IMG/VR virus record: IMGVR_UViG_3300035034_000621
Span: 1 to 27,349 of that record
DNA length: 27,349 bases
Origin: a virus
Direction: 5' to 3' (one strand)
In this document: positions 22,117 to 27,349 of the stretch, piece by piece
How positions within the stretch are numbered: the first letter of the stretch is position 1
Layout: every line of letters begins with the position of its first letter
Made by a program: the position numbers and the translations under genes
Notes under the pieces: model-generated
What the model saw: the letters and a program-made list of their open reading frames with translations, nothing else
Databases searched by the model: none
What the model was told of the DNA's origin: nothing

Positions 22117-23832
22117 ATGAATGGCATTGTTTTCAAGAAAATTAGGTTCAAGAATTTCCTATCTGCGGGAAATTATTACATGGAGTACGACCTAGACCAG
22201 CAAGGAATTACCGCCATTGTCGGTAAAAACGGCTGTGGCAAGTCGATGCTTTTGGATGCTCTGTGCTTCGTCCTCTACGGGAAGTCCTTCAGGGGCTGCA
22301 ACAAGCCCCTCCTGATCAACAGCACCAATCTAGCGGATTCTATCGTAGAGATCGAGTTCAGTGCTAACGGAAAAGAATACAAGATAATTCGAGGACAGAA
22401 GCCTCTGGTTTTTGACATATTTGAAAATAAAGTTCTCATCAATCAGGATTCAAAATCGAAAGACTACCAGAAGTATCTTGAAACTCAGATCCTACGAATG
22501 AACTTTAAATCATTCACTCAGATCATTGTTCTGGGATCCTCAAACTTCGTTCCTTTCATGAAACTTTCTTCTGCCGACCGCAGAGAAGTAATAGAAGATC
22601 TTTTGGATATTGAGATATTTTCCAAGATGCGATCGGTGTTGAAGGATTATGTTCAGGAAAACAAGTCCGAAATTGATGATCATTTTTCTAAGATATCAGT
22701 CTTGGAAAAGAAAATATCGCTGCAAGAGGATCACATCTACAAGATCAGAAAGATGAAGGACGAACAAACCGACACAAGAGAACGAGAGTTGATGGAGAAC
22801 CAGCAACAGATAACTCAACTGGTTGAAGAAATTCAGAAAATTCAATCCAACCTAATGGAGAAAACAAAAGATGTTGTAAACATTTCTGGTGTCGAAAATA
22901 AGATATCGGAGTTGGGTGAGTACAAGGTCAAAATAGGTCAAAAGATCAAAACCCATGAAAAGACAAAGCAGTTCTATCAGCAGAACAACTGCCCGACATG
23001 CAAGCAACCTATCGACGCTTCTTTTGCGGCCAAAATCTTAGAGGAAGGTTCCGAGACATATTCAAAAATGCTCGATGGCATAGATCAGATTGAAATCAAA
23101 ATCAAAGAGTACAAGACCGAACTTATAGCGATGAAACAATTTCAGACCGAGATAATAAGCATACGGTCGATGGCCTCGCAGAAAAGCGGGCAGATGGACA
23201 TCCTCAACAGAAATATGGTATCCATAAAGTCTGAATTGGATAAGATCAGAAAAGCCGCTAATGAAGATGATGGTCAACAGATTCTTGGAGAATACCGTTC
23301 TGACATGGCCAAGAACAAGGACGGTATCGAGTACCTAAACAGATATGCAAAGCACCTGAAATATGCAGAGGCAGTCCTGAAGGATAGCGGTATCAAATCC
23401 TCTATCATCAAAGAATATCTCCCAGTAATCAATCAATTGATCAATAAGTACCTGACATCATTAGATTTCTTTGTGGAATTTACTCTAGATGAAAATTTCA
23501 AGGAAACCGTAAAGTCAAGATACAGAGACGAATTTTCGTATGAATCCTTCTCAGAAGGTCAAAAATTTAGAATTAATATTGCAATTCTTTTGGCGTGGAG
23601 AGAGATATCAAAGATCAAAAATAGTGCCCACACTAACATTTTGATTCTGGATGAGGTGTTCGATTCAAGTCTGGACTCGGATGGTGTCGAAGATTTTATT
23701 AAATTGCTGCAGCAGGTCATTGGAGAAAATACCCATGTGATGGTCATATCACACCGTGGCGACCATATGCTCGATAAATATGATAGAATTTACGAAATAA
23801 AAATGGTAAAAGGATTTAGCCGTTTCACATGA
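22117..23832 (+). CDS. 46: Recombination endonuclease subunit gp46 (Rad50/SbcC-like)
   Basis: The ATPase partner of gp47. The 571-aa protein (T4 gp46 is 560) has Walker A GKNGCGKS (36-43), a coiled coil from about 170 to 420 interrupted by the zinc hook CPTC (292-295), the ABC signature FSEGQK (478-483), Walker B ILILDEVFD (508-516) and the H-loop in VISHRGD. All functional parts are present. It starts 15 bases after gp47. Confidence 0.97.
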   Translation: MNGIVFKKIRFKNFLSAGNYYMEYDLDQQGITAIVGKNGCGKSMLLDALCFVLYGKSFRGCNKPLLINSTNLADSIVEIEFSANGKEYKIIRGQKPLVFDIFENKVLINQDSKSKDYQKYLETQILRMNFKSFTQIIVLGSSNFVPFMKLSSADRREVIEDLLDIEIFSKMRSVLKDYVQENKSEIDDHFSKISVLEKKISLQEDHIYKIRKMKDEQTDTRERELMENQQQITQLVEEIQKIQSNLMEKTKDVVNISGVENKISELGEYKVKIGQKIKTHEKTKQFYQQNNCPTCKQPIDASFAAKILEEGSETYSKMLDGIDQIEIKIKEYKTELIAMKQFQTEIISIRSMASQKSGQMDILNRNMVSIKSELDKIRKAANEDDGQQILGEYRSDMAKNKDGIEYLNRYAKHLKYAEAVLKDSGIKSSIIKEYLPVINQLINKYLTSLDFFVEFTLDENFKETVKSRYRDEFSYESFSEGQKFRINIAILLAWREISKIKNSAHTNILILDEVFDSSLDSDGVEDFIKLLQQVIGENTHVMVISHRGDHMLDKYDRIYEIKMVKGFSRFT

Positions 23833-23883
23833 TGAAAAGTATAACTACTTGTGGTTAGATACAATCTTGTGGAGGTACAGAAC

Positions 23884-24057
23884 ATGGAAAGAGATACTAT
23901 TCTCAGCAAGTTCCACACTAAGTCCCGGGTGTTCGTAGCCCTAAACCACTCAGATCTGCCTAAAGAAGAAATGAATTATCTGATAGAAGGAATGGTAAAA
24001 ACATACGAAGAGATCCTTGATGAAATAGATCTCTTCATAGTACAAAGAGTTTTTTAA
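23884..24057 (+). CDS. Small hypothetical protein after gene 46
   Basis: A 57-aa acidic, helical protein with no recognisable motif. The frame is open from 23851, but ATG 23884 has a perfect GGAGG (23871-23875) 8 bases upstream, so this start is preferred. It lies in a run of unknown genes between gene 46 and the metallophosphoesterase, 2 bases before the next ATG. Size and ribosome site support a real small gene. Confidence 0.7.
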   Translation: MERDTILSKFHTKSRVFVALNHSDLPKEEMNYLIEGMVKTYEEILDEIDLFIVQRVF

Positions 24058-24059
24058 AA

Positions 24060-24716
24060 ATGCCTGATTTAGTCCCAACTTGGTATGCAAAAAAAAGAAT
24101 GCTACTGTCTGATTCTTACGAAATAAGAACAAGGACTTTTGACAACTTGACATTATCAGAATCATACGGCAATAATGAATTCGTATCTATACCATTTCAA
24201 ACAACCTTGAATAATTGGTGGTATAGCAAAACCATAGTTTCATCAAAAGACAATAGTAAGTATATTGAATTCGTAAGAAATTATGGAAATTTTCCGCACT
24301 TCTGGGTCAAGACTCACCCAAAGAAAAGAAAATATCTCGTGTGTGCGGAGGATACTCATAGCATATCAGTCATCGACCTGAAGGTCTACAAGATGCATAC
24401 ATGGATGTTTGATGATGACTTCTGGCCCCGGTCGTTTCATGTGAGCCCAAACGGAGTCAAATTGGCTATCTATGGATCGGTCTTTGGGTCTTTGGACGAA
24501 ATAAGATTTTACGATTTTTCTAATCCGTCTAGTTTTCCTCTTCCACAGATTGGAAAATTTGAAGGAATTTTCAGACTCGATAGTACATTATCATACCTGA
24601 ATAAAATGGTTGCATGGTCGAAAAACTCCGAGGTGTTTTCCGTAACCGATAGCAATAACATTAAATTTGATATATATGGTGATGGAGTTTATGAAACTTC
24701 ACAGGAGACGGTATGA
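24060..24716 (+). CDS. Hypothetical protein, beta-rich, possibly propeller-like
   Basis: A 218-aa protein rich in aromatic residues. Short repeated patterns such as HSISVIDLKVYKMHTW, FHVSPNGVKLAIYG and IRFYDFSNPSSFPLP look like blades of a WD40-like or other beta-propeller, but at this length only two to three blades would fit, so the call is weak. No signal peptide. It is cotranslated with the next gene (ATGA overlap). It has no T4 counterpart that I know. Confidence 0.7.
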   Translation: MPDLVPTWYAKKRMLLSDSYEIRTRTFDNLTLSESYGNNEFVSIPFQTTLNNWWYSKTIVSSKDNSKYIEFVRNYGNFPHFWVKTHPKKRKYLVCAEDTHSISVIDLKVYKMHTWMFDDDFWPRSFHVSPNGVKLAIYGSVFGSLDEIRFYDFSNPSSFPLPQIGKFEGIFRLDSTLSYLNKMVAWSKNSEVFSVTDSNNIKFDIYGDGVYETSQETV

Positions 24717-25156
24717 AGTTTCAAACTCTCAGAAATATATCTTTGAATGAAAATTTTTACAAACATATTAAAGTTTCCAGAGTTACTGTTGCGGTCTATT
24801 TGGATCCGTCTCCATCAGATGTAAAACCTATGATTACAGAAGATGGAAAAAGGAATCACAACATTAGATGTATGATAAGTGATAAACATTTTATGTGCTG
24901 GGATGCATATGTGGGCGGACATAATGATATATTGAGAGGTCTAACGGAGTCCTTTAATTTTCGTATTTTCGGGCAATTTAAAGTTTCAGCAAAAAATCAT
25001 AGTAAAGTTTTGCGTATACACTCTGCCGCTATTCGCCCCGGTTGGGGCGGGGCCAGACAGATCAATCTTGTAGAAATGGCAGATGTGCTGGCAAATGCAG
25101 GGTTTATTTGTAGCGAAGAAACTCTTATTCCTACAGGAACTGTCTTGACTTTTTGA
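24713..25156 (+). CDS. Hypothetical 147-aa protein
   Basis: Not recognised. It has an alpha/beta look (VTVAVYLDPSP, HNIRCMISDKHFMCWDAYVGGH) and a conserved-looking end (RPGWGGARQINLVEMADVLANAGF). AGGAGA lies four to five bases before the ATG, which overlaps the previous stop by 4 bases. Its last codons hold the -35 box of the promoter at 25145-25172. Possibly a two-gene unit with 24060-24716. Confidence 0.7.
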   Translation: MKFQTLRNISLNENFYKHIKVSRVTVAVYLDPSPSDVKPMITEDGKRNHNIRCMISDKHFMCWDAYVGGHNDILRGLTESFNFRIFGQFKVSAKNHSKVLRIHSAAIRPGWGGARQINLVEMADVLANAGFICSEETLIPTGTVLTF

Positions 25157-25172
25157 TTTTACCTGCTATAAT
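25145..25172 (+). promoter_or_regulatory. Sigma70-type promoter
   Basis: TTGACT (25145-25150), a 16-base spacer and TATAAT (25167-25172), with TGC before the -10 box (extended -10). Transcription would begin near 25179, at the ATG of the next small gene. The -35 box overlaps the end of the upstream gene. Confidence 0.8.
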
Positions 25173-25178
25173 CATATC

Positions 25179-25361
25179 ATGATCACACTTAAAACTGTCC
25201 ATTTTACTCGGGTTATCTCGCCGCTCAGCGGGTGGGGACTCGGCACACCAACCAGCCCGTACCGCGTGGCAATGGGTCCGAACGGCGACGCTCAGATCAG
25301 GGCGTTTCTCGATACGATTGCGCTGTTGCAGCGTACCGAACCTGTGAGCATCATAAAATGA
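25179..25361 (+). CDS. Small GC-rich hypothetical ORF, possibly leaderless
   Basis: A 60-aa ORF rich in Gly, Pro and Ser. It stands out by base composition: about 61% G+C over 25201-25320, against about 40% for the neighbours. It has no ribosome site, and its ATG falls at the predicted transcript start, so it may be translated leaderless, or the region may be a transcribed leader or small RNA. The ATGA overlap with the following gene favours coding. No family recognised. Confidence 0.45.
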   Translation: MITLKTVHFTRVISPLSGWGLGTPTSPYRVAMGPNGDAQIRAFLDTIALLQRTEPVSIIK

Positions 25362-25696
25362 GCGACTACATAAATACGAATTACATCGTTTTAAATTTGA
25401 CCGAAAAGGATCAGGTTGCTCTGCAAGTTGAGTGGGGTATTTCCATGGAAGTAGATTCTGATGGAGAACCGACTGGCGTAGAGGGTCTGGTAATTTTTGA
25501 TACCGAAATCATCGCATGGTCCGCACATATTAAATCGGGTGATGAAATATCCGGTGTCCTTATAGAGTACGAAAACGATGTGACGCTCGATGACGAATCT
25601 TTGGAAGAAAAAATATTAAGCATGGTCGCAAAAAATCAATTTATTAGTTTAGAATTGGCGAACCAGTATCGTAAAAACAAAATTCCGGACCTATAA
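25358..25696 (+). CDS. Hypothetical acidic 112-aa protein
   Basis: An acidic protein of unknown family with a beta-rich first half (YIVLNLTEKDQVALQVEW, VEGLVIFDTEIIAWSAHI) and a helical C-terminus. The frame is open back to 25232, but the N-terminal extension is an Arg-rich shadow of the GC-rich ORF. ATG 25358, overlapping the preceding stop by 4 bases, fits better. It ends 2 bases before the metallophosphoesterase. Confidence 0.65.
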   Translation: MSDYINTNYIVLNLTEKDQVALQVEWGISMEVDSDGEPTGVEGLVIFDTEIIAWSAHIKSGDEISGVLIEYENDVTLDDESLEEKILSMVAKNQFISLELANQYRKNKIPDL

Positions 25697-25698
25697 TT

Positions 25699-26286
25699 AT
25701 GGATGAGCAACAAGATTGGTTCAGTTCGGATTTACATGCTGGACATGATAAAGTTAGAGAGTATTCAAATCGGCCCTTTGCCGATGTTGGAAGTATGAAT
25801 GATCTTATCGTCAAAAACATCAACGATAAGGTTAAAAAATCCGATAATTTTTGGATTTTGGGTGATGTTTGCTTTGGAGGATCCAATGCTATTAGAGATT
25901 TTGTTGGACGAATTAATTGTGTCAATATTTTTCTGATTCTCGGTAATCATGACAAAAAGAAAAGAGATGTATATCTGGAGTCCGGGTTTTTTCAGGTAGA
26001 AAATTACAAAGAATTAAAAAGAACCGTTCGCGGAAAGCGAATAAAAATAATTCTCTCGCACTACCCCTTTGAAACTTGGAATGCGGCTCATTACGGATCT
26101 TGGCATTTGCATGGTCATTGTCATGGAAATTTAAACAATTCACTAGAAAAGGAAGGAATTTCAAACCCAAAAATTTTAAGACTCGATGTTGGTGTAGATG
26201 TGCATAATTTCATGCCTCTAAATTTAAGTGATATTAGTAATATTTTTGATAAACATTATACAGGAGATTTAGAAAATGACAAGTAA
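25699..26286 (+). CDS. Calcineurin-like metallophosphoesterase
   Basis: A 195-aa phosphoesterase with the full metal-binding series: SSDLHAGH (D11, H13), LGDV (D56), LGNHD (N83, H84), LSHYP (H121) and HGHCHG (H140, H142). Similar small single-domain enzymes are common in phages; substrates (cyclic nucleotides, RNA ends or phosphoproteins) cannot be told from sequence. It is distinct from gp47, which is longer and has a capping domain. It overlaps the next gene by 11 bases. Confidence 0.9.
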   Translation: MDEQQDWFSSDLHAGHDKVREYSNRPFADVGSMNDLIVKNINDKVKKSDNFWILGDVCFGGSNAIRDFVGRINCVNIFLILGNHDKKKRDVYLESGFFQVENYKELKRTVRGKRIKIILSHYPFETWNAAHYGSWHLHGHCHGNLNNSLEKEGISNPKILRLDVGVDVHNFMPLNLSDISNIFDKHYTGDLENDK

Positions 26287-26665
26287 TAGTAGCGTTCGGA
26301 GTCTGATGCTGAAGAACGGCGATGTTGTAATTGGTCGGGTTTCTGACGGAGTGGAAGGCGTTGCCGGTAACTCCGTGCTAGTTGTACACCCGGTCGTTCT
26401 CCAACAGGTCCAGAAGCAAGACGGAACCGCTGGTGTAACATTCGGCCCATTCTTCCCGATGGCAGAATATACCCCTAGCGAGGGAATAAGTATTCCATAT
26501 GACTTCATTGTTATGGATTATCCCGCTGTTCAGCCGCTCGCAGATGGCCATAATCGGTATGTTGCAGAGCAATCGGGTATTGTGGTTGCCGGTCCGGGAG
26601 ACATGCCACGGGTAGATGCAGAGGAAATGCGATCTGGTCTGAGACTTGCACAGGACAGCGATTAA
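26276..26665 (+). CDS. Possible Sm-like domain protein
   Basis: A 129-aa protein. SLMLKNGDVVIGRV followed by VLVVHPVVLQ resembles the two strand pairs of Sm-like barrels seen in T4-like phages, and YDFIVMDYPAVQPLADG followed by SGIVV fits the C-terminal part of those proteins. RNA binding is inferred only. AGGAG precedes the ATG by about 9 bases inside the preceding gene. It is the last gene of the transcript, ahead of the terminator at 26692. Confidence 0.65.
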   Translation: MTSNSSVRSLMLKNGDVVIGRVSDGVEGVAGNSVLVVHPVVLQQVQKQDGTAGVTFGPFFPMAEYTPSEGISIPYDFIVMDYPAVQPLADGHNRYVAEQSGIVVAGPGDMPRVDAEEMRSGLRLAQDSD

Positions 26666-26691
26666 TTAGAAAATTTAATTTTATTTTCATA

Positions 26692-26718
26692 CCCCCTCAA
26701 CATTGAGGGGGTTTTCTT
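26692..26718 (+). terminator. Rho-independent terminator
   Basis: CCCCCTCA (26692-26699), loop ACAT, TGAGGGGG (26704-26711), followed by TTTTCTT. It is a strong 8-bp GC-rich stem with a T run, placed 27 bases after the last stop codon. It ends the plus-strand transcription block. Confidence 0.92.
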
Positions 26719-26771
26719 GTGTCTACATACTATGGATAATACGATCATAGACTATTTTCAAGGACACATCA

Positions 26772-27349
26772 ATGCCCACGCCCACCATCACCACACCGAC
26801 TCAGACAGGCATCACGGCAACTACTGCCATACTAGGGGCCAATGTTACAGATGACGGCGGTGGAACAATCAGCGAGCGCGGTATTGTTTATTCGTTATTT
26901 TCAAAAAATCCAAACCCGACTACTGGGCCTGTCACCCAAGTACCGGCTACAGGAACGACTGGTGTGTTCACCGTTAACATCACCGGGCTAATTCCTTCAA
27001 CTGCGTATGTGTGGGCAGCATATGCCACAAATGAGCAAGGCACGGTATATACAACTGTCGGAGGCTTGGCGACAAATGCGCCAGTTACTTCAGCCATTAG
27101 ATTGGAATACGCTTCTCAAAATGCTACGCATAGAAGTGGAAAAATTACTTTTCCAAGTCAAATTGCCGGAGCATCTCCGCAACAATTTATGTGTACACTG
27201 AGGAATATTTCTGTTGATCCAATAACAGTTACAAGAATCGGAGGAACAAATACTAATGGTTCTCGGTATGAGGGGTGGTTCATCCGTGACGATAGAGTCC
27301 CGACGCAACCAACGATCACACTACAACCAAACCAGACAGTACAAGTTCC
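26772..27349 (+). CDS. FN3-like virion or surface protein, N-terminal part (cut by window end)
   Basis: The frame is open from ATG 26772 to the end of the window (192 codons, no stop). AAGGA lies 7 bases before the ATG. The first 95 residues are Thr/Gly-rich and follow the fibronectin-III-like repeat of phage and bacterial surface proteins (ITATTAILGANVTDDGG, ERGIVYS, VNITGLIPSTAYVWAAYATN). A beta-rich domain with few charges follows. Low Lys and high Thr, Asn and Gly suit a tail fibre, head decoration or baseplate protein. It follows a terminator, so it has its own transcript, probably late. No clear promoter was found in 26719-26771. Confidence 0.75.
   Translation, partial: MPTPTITTPTQTGITATTAILGANVTDDGGGTISERGIVYSLFSKNPNPTTGPVTQVPATGTTGVFTVNITGLIPSTAYVWAAYATNEQGTVYTTVGGLATNAPVTSAIRLEYASQNATHRSGKITFPSQIAGASPQQFMCTLRNISVDPITVTRIGGTNTNGSRYEGWFIRDDRVPTQPTITLQPNQTVQV

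Noticed and set aside
25692-25697. TATAAT before the metallophosphoesterase as a promoter
   Set aside because: No recognisable -35 box 16-18 bases upstream. The bases are the end codons of the previous gene.

Overview
The window is part of the genome of a T4-like tailed phage (myovirus, T4 superfamily). It holds a nearly complete T4-type core replication and recombination set: helicase gp41, recombinase UvsX, DNA polymerase gp43, RegA, clamp loader gp62 and gp44, clamp gp45, UvsY, UvsW, late sigma factor gp55 and the gp47/gp46 nuclease. The order is close to T4. The short gp62, the UvsY form, the CobS-like ATPase and the trimeric-type dUTPase look more like marine or environmental T4-like phages than coliphage T4 (inference from remembered family sequences). 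The host cannot be named. Promoters are sigma70-like, so the host is probably a Gram-negative bacterium. No tRNA gene, CRISPR array, integrase or insertion sequence was seen.

Layout. (1) 84-671, plus strand: an unknown protein that converges on the next block with an 8-nt overlap. (2) 664-15050, minus strand, read from 15050 downwards: a VWA/HExxH protein, an SPFH (band-7) protein, gp45, gp44, an unknown 253-aa protein, gp62, RegA, dUTPase and dNMP kinase; then an internal promoter near 7690; then a membrane-anchored lysozyme-like protein, the DNA polymerase in three pieces with two small genes among them, UvsX, two small genes (one in the T4 gene 40 position) and gp41. (3) 15051-15245: a divergent promoter region. 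(4) 15246-26665, plus strand: a CobS/MoxR-type AAA+ ATPase, a tail-tube-like protein, UvsY, a small protein, dCMP deaminase, UvsW, a small protein, gp55, gp47, gp46, a run of unknown genes, a metallophosphoesterase and a possible Sm-like protein, closed by a clear terminator. (5) 26772 to the end: the start of a secreted or structural FN3-like protein, cut by the window edge.

How the genes work together. gp45, gp44/gp62 and gp43 form the replisome core, with gp41 as fork helicase. UvsX, UvsY, UvsW and gp46/47 run recombination-dependent replication. dUTPase, dNMP kinase and dCMP deaminase feed dNTP supply. RegA tunes early translation, and gp55 with the clamp switches on late transcription.

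Most notable points. The family B polymerase is broken into three separate ORFs: exonuclease plus palm motif A; first fingers helix; second fingers helix plus palm motif C and thumb. An AT-rich two-gene insert lies at the fingers tip. A MoxR-type ATPase and a VWA-metalloprotease-like partner are divergently transcribed from back-to-back promoters, with an SPFH gene beside them. Five strong promoters share one design. The polymerase and gp55 end in similar clamp-binding-like peptides.
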